Assembly: GCA_902783245.1 (NCBI GenBank)
Contig: CACZQF010000074.1
Location: forward strand, 1-47,751
Reading direction: 5' to 3'
Source: an uncultured Spirochaetaceae bacterium
GTDB lineage: Bacteria; Spirochaetota; Spirochaetia; Treponematales; Treponemataceae
DNA: 47,751 nucleotides
Shown in pieces: positions 17,963 through 26,823 of this stretch (within the stretch, counting starts at the first letter, position 1; each line of letters starts with the position of its first letter). Under the pieces are notes generated by a model that was not told the DNA's origin, searched no databases, and saw only the letters and a program-made list of their open reading frames with translations. A program made the translations under genes and the position numbers.

Positions 17963-17991
17963 GGGCTGTTCTTTTTGAACAGCCCTTTTTT
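17963..17991 (+). terminator. Rho-independent terminator of the lipoprotein cassette
   Basis: GGGCTGTTC (17963-17971), loop TTTTT, GAACAGCCC (17977-17985), then six T. Confidence 0.95.
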
Positions 17992-18090
17992 CTTTCAGTC
18001 CGGCTTCCATGCCGCCGGACTGACTGCAATCCGTCCGATAACGGTTGCCATTCCATCTCCTGTCCACAGACTGTTTTTGCAAGGTTTTTC

Positions 18091-18131
18091 TTGTAAATAC
18101 AAAAACCTATGATACAATATAATATAGGTTT
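18091..18131 (+). promoter_or_regulatory. Promoter and operator-like dyad of the chemosensory operon
   Basis: TTGTAA (18091-18096), 16-bp spacer, TACAAT (18113-18118), overlapped by a perfect TATAAT (18118-18123). An 8-bp perfect inverted repeat, AAACCTAT (18103-18110) and ATAGGTTT (18124-18131), brackets the -10 elements with 13 bp between the arms. A dimeric regulator bound there would block RNA polymerase. Regulator unknown. Confidence 0.55.
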
Positions 18132-18157
18132 CACAGTATTTTAATTCGGAGTCCATT

Positions 18158-19987
18158 ATGGCAAATAATCAGTCTGGTATGCACAGTAATAAAAAATCAC
18201 GAAAACTGTTTTGGGGTATGTTTGCGCCCCTTCTTTTTATCACCATCGCTGCCGGCGCCTTTTTCTATTATGTAACAAACCAGCTCTTAAAGTCATATAT
18301 GAACAATCAGTTGAAGTTTTCTGTTGAAAAATTACGTTCTTCAATTGTTGAAAGCATGGAGCCTATCATTTTAAATATAGATAACTTTGTCTCATTTGCC
18401 GCCGATTATAATGATGAAAAACCGCTGCAGCAGCTTCTGAACGTTTTTTCAGATAAACTTGATGAATATGTGTCCATGCTGTATTACGCTCCGGTTACAA
18501 AAATTTCTGACGGCGGACACTTTATAAATAACATCGGCTGGCAGGCCCCGGAAGGATTTGAACCATGCGAGCGTTTCTGGTTCAAAGAAGCTGCAAACAA
18601 CCAAGGAAAAAGTACGTATTCAACACCATATATCGACGCAAATACCGGCGATCTTTGTGTGTCCATATCGCAGGCCGTGTATGATTCTAGTAAAAAATTA
18701 AAAGGCGTAATCGGCAGCGATATTCTTTTGAACAGCCTTGTATCTGAAATAAACGAAATACAAATCTCAAATAATGCAAAACTGAATATAATAACCACAG
18801 ACGGTTTTTTCCTTACAAATGAAGATTCTTCTAAAGTAATGTCTGCAAACTGGTTTGACGAAACTTCGTATTCCGGGGATAAAACGCAATGGTTAAACGG
18901 CGAAACAAAAACGTATTTAGACAGTACACATTATTATGCCGTTTGTAAAATCGGAAAAGCCCCATGGTTTATTGTGGTCGAAGGACCTGTCAAAGATTTT
19001 AGAAGCCGGCTTTCAAATATAACTGTCGGTTTTGAGCTTATGCTGATCGTTTTCAGCATAGTCGTTTCAATCTTTAATATTAATACCACCAAAAAGCTGA
19101 GAAAGGCAGAACAAGGGCTTGCAGAACAACTGTTTGAAGATGCACAAAGCCTTGTAGTTTCTGCAAAAGAAAACGCCGCCACCGCACAGGATCAAAGTGC
19201 AGCTGTAAAAGAAATAGTTGCCACCATGGAAGATAACACCGCTCTGAGCGAAGACATCTCTCAAAGAATCAAGGATGTTTCGGAAGTCGCTGTTAAAACA
19301 AATACTACGGTATTCGAAGGTGTTTCCTTTATTGAAGCAAACATGAAGCAGCTTGAAGAAATTGCGGCAACCAACATAAGCACTATCGAAGGTATCAAAA
19401 CATTAGGCGAAAAAATTGAAAACATCTGGGGTATCGTTTCAATTATTAATTCAGTTGCAGATCAGGCAAAAATCATTGCATTTAATGCAGAGCTTGAAGC
19501 AAATAATACAAACAGTTCAGGTAAAAACTTTCATATTGTTGCCAACGAAATCAGACGGCTTGCAGACGGTATTATAGAAAGCACCAAAGAGATTAAAAAT
19601 AAAATCACCGAGATTCAAGAATCCTCTGATGACCTTATTCTTACAAGCGAAAACGGAACGGATAAAATCCAGTCCGGTGTAGAAAATGCAAAAAATCTTG
19701 AGACCCGATTCGAAAGTATACGGAATGCCTCCGAAATTACGGCTGAAAGTGCCCAGAAAATCACTACCACAATACAGCAGCAGACCGCTGCAAGCGAACA
19801 GATTCTTGTTACATTAAAGCAAATTGCTTCCGGCGTTTCTAACTTCACTATGGCAACTGATTATATCTCAAAAGCTGCGGAAAATCTTAAGCTTGTTGCA
19901 ACAGAACTCAGCGACAGTACACAGTCTGATGATGACGATCAAGATGCTGATGACGATTACACAGATTCCGACGACGAAGAAGAGTAA
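18158..19987 (+). CDS. Methyl-accepting chemotaxis protein with dCache sensor
   Basis: 609-residue chemoreceptor. TM1 at about 20-42, a periplasmic Cache-type sensor (about 43-285, with ERFWFKEAANNQGKSTYSTP and LCVSISQAVYDS), TM2 at about 290-310. No HAMP domain follows; the chain goes straight into the coiled-coil signalling part. The tip reads ADQAKIIAFNAELEA (about 433-447) where most MCPs have QTNLLALNAAIEAA. No CheR-binding pentapeptide; the tail is a run of Asp/Glu/Ser. Shine-Dalgarno GGAG at 18148. First gene of the operon, 15 nt before cheW. Confidence 0.92.
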   Translation: MANNQSGMHSNKKSRKLFWGMFAPLLFITIAAGAFFYYVTNQLLKSYMNNQLKFSVEKLRSSIVESMEPIILNIDNFVSFAADYNDEKPLQQLLNVFSDKLDEYVSMLYYAPVTKISDGGHFINNIGWQAPEGFEPCERFWFKEAANNQGKSTYSTPYIDANTGDLCVSISQAVYDSSKKLKGVIGSDILLNSLVSEINEIQISNNAKLNIITTDGFFLTNEDSSKVMSANWFDETSYSGDKTQWLNGETKTYLDSTHYYAVCKIGKAPWFIVVEGPVKDFRSRLSNITVGFELMLIVFSIVVSIFNINTTKKLRKAEQGLAEQLFEDAQSLVVSAKENAATAQDQSAAVKEIVATMEDNTALSEDISQRIKDVSEVAVKTNTTVFEGVSFIEANMKQLEEIAATNISTIEGIKTLGEKIENIWGIVSIINSVADQAKIIAFNAELEANNTNSSGKNFHIVANEIRRLADGIIESTKEIKNKITEIQESSDDLILTSENGTDKIQSGVENAKNLETRFESIRNASEITAESAQKITTTIQQQTAASEQILVTLKQIASGVSNFTMATDYISKAAENLKLVATELSDSTQSDDDDQDADDDYTDSDDEEE

Positions 19988-20002
19988 CAGCAGGGGCATA
20001 CT

Positions 20003-20509
20003 ATGAATGAAGATATAGTGAGAGAAATACAAAAAAACGCTTCTCAAAAAACATCGGTAGAAGTGCAGAAGACAATGATAACCTGGCTCATATTTCTCAT
20101 TTCTGATAAAAAATATGCCATACGTTCAAGCGATGTCGTAGAAATTATAAGCGATCTTTCTGTGTATAAGCTTCCGTTTATGCCTCCCTATATAGAAGGA
20201 GTCTTAAACCGCCGTGGTGAGCCTTTTACCGTAGTAAATCCCAATCCTATTTTGCAAGATAATCCCAATGCAGCACCGCCTGAAAAATCACTGTATATGA
20301 TTTTTAAACGCTCAGATGATCAGCTGTCGCTCCATATTTCTGACATTCTCTTGTTTACAAAAATTGAAGATTCACATTTAAAACTTATTCCTGATGCAAC
20401 AGAAGACAGTCTGCTTCTTGGAACTGTTGAGTATGAGGGTGAAGAAATTCCCGTGCTGAATCAAAATGCTTTTGAACTACTCATAAGGAAAGATTGTGGA
20501 AGCGTGTAA
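20003..20509 (+). CDS. cheW: CheW-like adaptor
   Basis: 168-residue CheW-domain protein that would couple the receptors to CheA. Core CheW features: WLIFLISDKKYAIRSSDVVEI (about 28-48; cited in part), PYIEGVLNRRGEPFTVVNP (about 61-79), and a closing TVEYEGEEIPVLNQNAFELL. The first 25 residues are an extra polar extension. Lies between the MCP and an unrecognised gene, overlapping the latter by 14 nt. Confidence 0.88.
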   Translation: MNEDIVREIQKNASQKTSVEVQKTMITWLIFLISDKKYAIRSSDVVEIISDLSVYKLPFMPPYIEGVLNRRGEPFTVVNPNPILQDNPNAAPPEKSLYMIFKRSDDQLSLHISDILLFTKIEDSHLKLIPDATEDSLLLGTVEYEGEEIPVLNQNAFELLIRKDCGSV

Positions 20510-20981
20510 TCATTTTACCTGCATATCATACAGCACAATTGATTTTCTCATTCACAGTAAATATATTCTTTTTGGAATATACCTTCATAATAAGATCGAA
20601 GACACGCACATCAGTTTTGAAAATGAAATTTTACCGCATATCAGTCTGGGGCCTTTTCTTGAAGAACACTTTTTTTGCAAAAGCATTCATGAGTGCAATG
20701 TTATGCTTATTATGCAGAAAAATGATTTTGACACGTCCTTACAAAACAGCATTGTAAACTATACGGGAACCGATTTTCCTATCAGCGGAAATTTTGCACT
20801 TTCTGTCAATTCTGACATTTCAACAAAAGTAATCGACCTTTCGATTTTAAACATGATACCAAAGGGAATAAGAGACAAGCAGATGAAATGCGGCGTACAT
20901 GCAATCGGATTTTCAAAGCATAGCCTGATTCTTATTTCACCAGATAATTTGATTCGGACTGTTATTGGAGAAAACTCATGA
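20496..20981 (+). CDS. Unrecognised protein in the che operon, possibly a degenerate CheW
   Basis: 161-residue cytosolic protein from a GTG start with AAGGAAAG close upstream; it overlaps cheW by 14 nt and cheB by 4 nt, so it is translated with them. I do not recognise a family. The size, position behind cheW, and the spacing of beta-like blocks (YILFGIYLHNKIEDTHISF, CNVMLIMQKND, NFALSVNSDISTKVIDLSIL, HSLILISPDNLIRTVIG) would fit a strongly diverged CheW fold, but this is only a guess. It has no membrane helix or signal peptide. Four Cys are present but not in CxxC pairs. Confidence 0.72.
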   Translation: MEACNHFTCISYSTIDFLIHSKYILFGIYLHNKIEDTHISFENEILPHISLGPFLEEHFFCKSIHECNVMLIMQKNDFDTSLQNSIVNYTGTDFPISGNFALSVNSDISTKVIDLSILNMIPKGIRDKQMKCGVHAIGFSKHSLILISPDNLIRTVIGENS

Positions 20982-21967
20982 AACTTGTAATTGTAGACAG
21001 TTCTGCCATCGTACGATCAATCCTTGAACAGAATCTCTCAGCACATTCAAACATACAGATACTTCATTCAGTTTCTAACTGTTATAAAATTCTAAAAATG
21101 CCGCTTTCAGATACTCCGGATGCCATTATCTGCGGCACTGATATACAGGATAAAACTGAACAGGAAGCTCTCGCCAGTATCTGCAATGAGTTGAAAATCC
21201 CGGTTTTGGTGTTAGCTCATGCCGATACGCCACTCCCCTTCTTTGCAAGTCTTATCGATAAAATTGAAAAGCCTGGTATAAATAATTATTCACCGGACTT
21301 CTTTACAAAACTTATAGAAAAGCTTTCAAAGCTTATTAACAAAAATACAAAATCAAGTTTAAAACAAGACAGCTTTAATGCATATAAAGTCCTTTGCCTC
21401 GGAGCTTCTACAGGAGGACCTTCGGCAATCGGTACTATTTTAAGTTCGCTCGGCACTCATTTTTCACTTCCTATTCTCTATGCACAGCATATTGAAATAG
21501 ATAAAGACAAGCCGCTTGTCGACTGGCTTAACAGTGTATGTACAAATATCACAATTAAGCTTGCCGAAGACGGCGAGGAAGCGAAGCCCGGCGTTGTATA
21601 TATGGCACCAGCCGACAAGCATCTCATCATCAGGTACATAAAATCCGACGGGACGCCTGTATTGCAGCTTTCTGATGAACCGCCGGAACATTATCTGAGG
21701 CCGGCGGTCAATAAACTGTTTAAGAGTGCCGCCGAAAAATTGCAAGGCGGTGTACTTGCCGTGCTTCTTACCGGAATGGGCGCTGACGGGGCTGCAGGGT
21801 GCAAAGCAATCTGCGAAAAAGGCGGCTGGACCATCGCAGAAGATAAATCTACCTGCGCCGTTTTTGGTATGCCGGCCGCCGCGATAGAAGCAGGCGCTGC
21901 AAAAGAGGTTTTACCGCGTACAGAAATTTCAAAGAGAATACTAGAACTGGTAACGAATGGGAAATAA
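20978..21967 (+). CDS. cheB: CheB methylesterase with degenerate receiver
   Basis: Receptor glutamate methylesterase/deamidase, 329 residues. N-terminal receiver-like domain (1-105), linker, C-terminal esterase (135-329) with the catalytic Ser144 (GASTGGPS), His171 (YAQHIEID) and Asp270 (TGMGADGAAG) all in place. In the receiver the phospho-acceptor position (P47-D48 plus five) is Gly53, the second acidic-pocket residue is Ser8 instead of Asp, and the Ser/Thr of strand 4 is Ala80; only Asp7 and Lys98 remain. So the esterase should work but not be switched by phosphorylation in the usual way. Overlaps the neighbours by 4 and 11 nt. Confidence 0.93.
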   Translation: MKLVIVDSSAIVRSILEQNLSAHSNIQILHSVSNCYKILKMPLSDTPDAIICGTDIQDKTEQEALASICNELKIPVLVLAHADTPLPFFASLIDKIEKPGINNYSPDFFTKLIEKLSKLINKNTKSSLKQDSFNAYKVLCLGASTGGPSAIGTILSSLGTHFSLPILYAQHIEIDKDKPLVDWLNSVCTNITIKLAEDGEEAKPGVVYMAPADKHLIIRYIKSDGTPVLQLSDEPPEHYLRPAVNKLFKSAAEKLQGGVLAVLLTGMGADGAAGCKAICEKGGWTIAEDKSTCAVFGMPAAAIEAGAAKEVLPRTEISKRILELVTNGK

Positions 21968-22829
21968 AACAATAATTACTTTAACAGATGACATTCTCAA
22001 TTCATTTATCTCAATACTGACAGAGTATACCGGCATTGTTCCGCGTGCAAGTCATCGTGACGGTATTAAAAGTTTTATTGAAAAGAAAATTTCCCAAAAC
22101 AAATATTCTATTGAACAATACAAAACATTACTTTTAGAAGACAAATTTATAATAACTGAATTTGTTAATCAAAGTACCATAAACGAAACATACTTTTTTA
22201 GAGAAGAAAAACAGTTTTTACTCCTTAAAGAAAAACTATTTCCGCAATGGCATATAAAAAACGCCGGCAAAGAAATGAACATATGGAGCGCTGCATGTTC
22301 TTATGGGGAAGAAGCATATTCACTTGCTGTCATAGCATTACGCTGCGGCATCACGCCCCGTGTTACCGCAACAGATATTAATTCAAAAGTGCTGGAGCAC
22401 TGTTCAAACGGAGTTTTTTTGGAAACCTCGCTCCGCTCCATCGACGGTGCAGCATTTCATCCTATGATCCGGTCCTATCAACGGGAAGACGGACGATTTG
22501 CTTTTCCGGAGAATATAAAGCAGCACATAAAAACACGGCGTCTGAATCTTGTTACGCTGGATTCGCTCATAAACAGCCCGGTATTGCCAAAAGAACAGGA
22601 TTTAATTTTTATAAGAAATGTATTCATCTATTTTTCAATGGAGCTGAGAGCGCTCATACTTCGTCTTATTGCAGAAAACTGTCTTGCAGAAGACGGCTAT
22701 CTATTTGTTTCAATGAATGAAATAGCGCAATTAGATCCGTCCATTGTTCCAAAGTGCCTCGAAAGAGTCTCTGATGGAAGCATTTTTTATTTTCATAAAA
22801 AAACATCAGGAGATATAATCAATGGCTAA
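21957..22829 (+). CDS. cheR: CheR methyltransferase
   Basis: SAM-dependent receptor methyltransferase, 290 residues. An N-terminal all-helical domain (about 1-85) is followed by the SAM-binding core: NETYFFREE (about 74-82), IWSAACSYGEEAYSLA (motif I, about 107-122), VTATDINSKVL and DLIFIRNVFIYFS. This is full-length for the family. Its ATG lies inside the end of cheB (11-nt overlap) and its end overlaps cheA by 8 nt. No TPR extension. The operon's receptors lack the pentapeptide tether used by some CheR proteins. Confidence 0.94.
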   Translation: MGNKTIITLTDDILNSFISILTEYTGIVPRASHRDGIKSFIEKKISQNKYSIEQYKTLLLEDKFIITEFVNQSTINETYFFREEKQFLLLKEKLFPQWHIKNAGKEMNIWSAACSYGEEAYSLAVIALRCGITPRVTATDINSKVLEHCSNGVFLETSLRSIDGAAFHPMIRSYQREDGRFAFPENIKQHIKTRRLNLVTLDSLINSPVLPKEQDLIFIRNVFIYFSMELRALILRLIAENCLAEDGYLFVSMNEIAQLDPSIVPKCLERVSDGSIFYFHKKTSGDIING

Positions 22830-24921
22830 AATTACTAATGATATAACCGAAAGTTACATTTCAGAAGTAAAAGATCTCCTGGAAAAAATTCTCAAAGACA
22901 CTATCACGCTCAAAACAAATACAAATGATACAGAAACACTGAATCATCTGCTCAGAAATCTTCATACCATAAAAGGTAATTCAAGGATGTTGAATTACAC
23001 CAGCATTGAAAGCCTTTCTCATGCTGTAGAAGATATTTATAAGAATGTCAAAGACTCAAAAATCAAGATTTCTGACCGGCTGGTAAAACTTGTCTTTGCC
23101 GTTGCAGATAAGATGCAGGAATGTATTTCGTCAATTCAAAAAACGGGAACAGATACTCAAAACATCGATATCTATCTGCAATATTGCGATAAGCTTGCCG
23201 CCGGTGAGCTTATTGATATTGATTCATTTACTTCTGAAATTACCAGCAAAAGCGAAAAAACGCTAAAAGATGATGAAGAAGAAACATTCGAAAGCCTGGG
23301 TGATATCCAGTCAATCAGAATCAAGCTTTCACGTGTAAACGAAATTATAGCGGCTTTTGACACAATGATTACCCGTGAATTCCATCTAAAAGCACAGCTT
23401 GCTGAACTAAAAAAACTGGAAGAAAAAACAGAAAACCGCGAGCTTTCAAAAATCCGTAAACAATTTGAAAACGATATATATGCTCTGGAAACTTCGATTT
23501 TTTCTGTTCAGGAAAAGGCATTCGACCTGCGCATGCTCCCCATGAATCTCGTGATTCATCCGCTTGAAATGACAATAGCGCTTGAAGCAATAAATCTGAA
23601 TAAAAAAATCAAATGTGACATTCCGAAAACTGATATTGCCATTGATAAGGTTATTCTTGAAGAGCTTGGTGACATTCTTATGCATCTTGTACGGAATGCC
23701 CTGGATCATGGAATAGAACCTCCGGACGAACGCATAAAAGCCGGTAAAAACGAAGAAGGCACCATACGTATAACCTGTGAACGCGGGGCGCGCTATATTG
23801 AGCTGACGGTTGCAGATGACGGACGCGGGCTCAACTATGAAAAAATCCGTGAAAAAGCACTGAACCTGTATTCAGACCAGGCTGAAGAAATAAAACAGAT
23901 GAGCGAAAAAGAACTGTCTCAATTTCTGTTCCAGTCCGGATTTTCTACTAAAGAAGAAGTTTCAGCACTTTCAGGGCGCGGTGTGGGTCTTGATGTGGTC
24001 TGGTCAAAGATGGAAAAAATCAAAGGCCGCATAAAAATTGAAAGCGAACAAGGAAAAGGAACTTCGTTTATTCTGCATTTTCCGCTTTCACTTTCAACGT
24101 TACAGGGACTTTTTGTTTTTTCAAATAAAGAAAAATATCTTATTCCGTCTCAGCACATTATTGATATTATTTACCGCAAAAAAACTGATTACACCGTTCT
24201 GCAGAATCAAAACTACATCAAGTTTGAAAATCAGCTTATTCCGTGTTTTCCGCTTTCTTCACTTTTTAAAGACCGCAAACTAGGACTTGCGCAGGATGAA
24301 GAACCAATTCTTATCGCTGAATATATGGAGCAGCGGATCGGTATCATTGTAGAACAGATTGAACAGTACGTTTCTTTGGTTGTCAAGCCGATGCCTAAAG
24401 GTCTCAGCGGCTGCTCAATTCTGCAAGGAATTGTATTCGACGAGCATTATGATATTGTCCCCATTCTGTATGTACCTGATATTTTGCAACGATTTAAATC
24501 GTTACGCGGCTACGACATAAAAAAATATGAAGCGGCGACACAAAAGAAAACAATCCGGATTCTTGTTGCAGACGATTCAACCACTTCGCGGGAAATTGAA
24601 AAATCCATACTTGAAGGCGCAGGCTATGTAGTCGATGACGCTTTTGATGGATTGGACGCTCTGGAAAAGGCAAAAGAAAAACAGTACGACCTTATTCTTA
24701 CCGATCACGAAATGCCCCGTATGACAGGTCTCGTCCTGCTTGATAACCTGCGGCGTCTTGCACAGTACAAAGAAACTCCTGTCGTAGTGGTTTCCGCAGA
24801 TCAAAGCCGTGCCCTTATTGAAGACTTTCAGCGATTAAAAGCCGATGCAATTATTGCTAAAAGTGATTTCAAACGGGGAAAACTTCTTCATGAAATACAT
24901 GAGCTTTTAGGAGATCTGTGA
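22822..24921 (+). CDS. cheA: Hybrid chemotaxis histidine kinase CheA-REC
   Basis: 699-residue class II histidine kinase. P1/HPt domain with the phosphorylated His48 (LHTIKGNSR), a short acidic linker instead of a P2 domain, P3 dimerisation helices (about 170-250), P4 ATPase with N box HLVRNALDHGIEPP, G1 DDGRGLN, G2 GRGVGLDVV and GKGTSF, P5 CheW-like domain (about 425-560), and a C-terminal receiver (about 575-695). That receiver is canonical: acidic pair ADDS, acceptor Asp628 in LILTDHEMPRMTG, Ser in VVVSA and Lys in IIAKSDF. Loss of P2 and gain of REC is typical of chemosensory systems without a classical free CheY. Confidence 0.95.
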   Translation: MAKITNDITESYISEVKDLLEKILKDTITLKTNTNDTETLNHLLRNLHTIKGNSRMLNYTSIESLSHAVEDIYKNVKDSKIKISDRLVKLVFAVADKMQECISSIQKTGTDTQNIDIYLQYCDKLAAGELIDIDSFTSEITSKSEKTLKDDEEETFESLGDIQSIRIKLSRVNEIIAAFDTMITREFHLKAQLAELKKLEEKTENRELSKIRKQFENDIYALETSIFSVQEKAFDLRMLPMNLVIHPLEMTIALEAINLNKKIKCDIPKTDIAIDKVILEELGDILMHLVRNALDHGIEPPDERIKAGKNEEGTIRITCERGARYIELTVADDGRGLNYEKIREKALNLYSDQAEEIKQMSEKELSQFLFQSGFSTKEEVSALSGRGVGLDVVWSKMEKIKGRIKIESEQGKGTSFILHFPLSLSTLQGLFVFSNKEKYLIPSQHIIDIIYRKKTDYTVLQNQNYIKFENQLIPCFPLSSLFKDRKLGLAQDEEPILIAEYMEQRIGIIVEQIEQYVSLVVKPMPKGLSGCSILQGIVFDEHYDIVPILYVPDILQRFKSLRGYDIKKYEAATQKKTIRILVADDSTTSREIEKSILEGAGYVVDDAFDGLDALEKAKEKQYDLILTDHEMPRMTGLVLLDNLRRLAQYKETPVVVVSADQSRALIEDFQRLKADAIIAKSDFKRGKLLHEIHELLGDL

Positions 24922-26768
24922 TGCCAAAGAAAATTCTTATTCTTGAAACTTCAGCAACAGTTCAAAAGCTCTTTACCAATACACTGGACGCTCAAGAGTA
25001 CGAGCTTAGGTTTGAAGCCGATGAGCGGAACGTATATACCAGCATCTCTGATTATATGCCCGATTTATTTCTGATACATTGCGATACTCACATGATCAGA
25101 AGTTTTGAACTCATACAAATCCTTCACTCAATAGAGCAGCCGCTTTTCAAAAACCTTGCCATCGGTATGTATGCAACCGCACCATCAGCTTTGGACGTGT
25201 ATTTTGCAAAGGAATGCGGGGCAAATGCCTTCATAAGGCTGAATGACAAGACACTTTTACAAGACATTAAAACACTTGCAGAAATTGAAACTCAGCCTAA
25301 AGAAACAATACAGAATGACAGGGGCACAAATACTGTTGATGAAAAACTTCTGCTAGAAAAAGCCGCTTCTTTGCTGCAAGGCAGTTCGTACAAGAATCTC
25401 ATGCTCGCAAAAATGAATGATCTTGTAGAAAAGCTCGAAACTATCGAAGACATGATCCAGGAGTACCTGCTATTAGTCGCTCAAGTTTCTGAAGTTCCTC
25501 TTGCCGCCATGTACATAACCCAAAACGACGGCGGGCATGGATATTATGTCTGTGCAGATACCATCGGCCAAAAGGATATCAGCGATTTTTTAACAGTCTG
25601 TTCTACAGATTATGAGAAAAACCAGAACAAAGGTACCATATCTACTATTAAAGCAAAGCGGCTGCCATCGGGTACCATTCTGGAAAATTTTTATACCGAC
25701 AGCATTCAACTCTCAAGTTATGAATACGGGGTCATCAAGACTGAAAAAACGGTTCTTGGCACAGTGCATATCGTAGCGCAAGGCAATATTATCAGCGACA
25801 ATCACGCCCATTTTGATTTTTGTCTGCAGCATGCCGCACATGTCTTTGACAAAGCGCTGATGGTTGAAAAAAAACTGTTCTTTGAAAAACGCATCCGCCG
25901 TGCATTCAGCCGTTTTGTACCAGACCAGATTATCGACAGCCTTGTCCTTCAGTCAGACGAAACGAATAAAAAACTGGGAGTCGGAGAAACCCGCTCCGTT
26001 GCGATTCTTTTTAGCGATATCCGTTCATTTACCAATATCAGTGAAAAAAACAGACCTGATGTGCTTGTTGCATTTTTAAACCGCTATTTTTCTACAATGG
26101 TAGAAATCATAAAAAAGCACGGCGGTACCATAGATAAGTTTATCGGCGATGCGATTATGGCCGAATTCGGCACTCCGATAAGTTATGACGATAACTGCCG
26201 CCGCGCTATTATGGCTGCCTACGAAATGCGCGATGCCCTTTCTTCCGTTGAAATGGGTGACCTTGTTATGCCGGAAGGAATGACGTTCAACATCGGTATC
26301 GGCATACATTATGGCGATGTTATTGTAGGTTCAATCGGTTCTAAAGATAAAACTGATTATTCTGTCATCGGTGATAACGTAAATCTTGCTTCCCGTCTTG
26401 AAGGTCTTACAAAAACGTATGGCTCCCAGATTCTTGTAAGCGACAGTGTCCGTACAGATGCAGGAGAAAACGCGTTCTGTTTCCGACATCTTGATGATGT
26501 ACGCGTAAAAGGTAAAAAGAATGCGGTTTCTATTTATGCGGTAGACCGCAGCGAAAATGAATTTCCTGCAGAATACAAAAATGCATATATAAAAGGCATG
26601 GAGCTGTATAAACAGGGTATCTGGCATCTTGCAAAAGATTACTTTTCAAAGGCGTTGGAAGCAGTATCCGGTGAAAAAGCCGCAAAACTTATGCTTGAAC
26701 GTTGCGATGAGTTTATACACAATCCGCCAGAAAACTGGGATGGTGCCATTGCATTTATGACTAAATAG
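24921..26768 (+). CDS. Pseudoreceiver-GAF-adenylyl cyclase (class III)
   Basis: 615-residue output protein, presumed to make cAMP. Residues 1-120 have a receiver fold with the active site gone: acidic pair replaced by Glu9-Thr10, acceptor position His53, conserved Lys replaced by Arg106. About 150-315 resemble a GAF domain. The class III cyclase core (about 355-550) has both metal aspartates, Asp366 (LFSDIRSF) and Asp410 (KFIGDAIMAEFG), the substrate-pocket Lys406, and the transition-state pair Asn488/Arg492 (VNLASRLEG). A TPR-like helix pair ends it (GMELYKQGIWHLAKDYFSKA). Start: ATG in TGATG at the cheA stop, with AGGAGA at 24909-24914. Confidence 0.9.
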   Translation: MPKKILILETSATVQKLFTNTLDAQEYELRFEADERNVYTSISDYMPDLFLIHCDTHMIRSFELIQILHSIEQPLFKNLAIGMYATAPSALDVYFAKECGANAFIRLNDKTLLQDIKTLAEIETQPKETIQNDRGTNTVDEKLLLEKAASLLQGSSYKNLMLAKMNDLVEKLETIEDMIQEYLLLVAQVSEVPLAAMYITQNDGGHGYYVCADTIGQKDISDFLTVCSTDYEKNQNKGTISTIKAKRLPSGTILENFYTDSIQLSSYEYGVIKTEKTVLGTVHIVAQGNIISDNHAHFDFCLQHAAHVFDKALMVEKKLFFEKRIRRAFSRFVPDQIIDSLVLQSDETNKKLGVGETRSVAILFSDIRSFTNISEKNRPDVLVAFLNRYFSTMVEIIKKHGGTIDKFIGDAIMAEFGTPISYDDNCRRAIMAAYEMRDALSSVEMGDLVMPEGMTFNIGIGIHYGDVIVGSIGSKDKTDYSVIGDNVNLASRLEGLTKTYGSQILVSDSVRTDAGENAFCFRHLDDVRVKGKKNAVSIYAVDRSENEFPAEYKNAYIKGMELYKQGIWHLAKDYFSKALEAVSGEKAAKLMLERCDEFIHNPPENWDGAIAFMTK

Positions 26769-26823
26769 CGGGAACCATGAAAAACGTCAGTTGGTTCCGT
26801 AAAGAGGATACAAAGGAGGAGAT

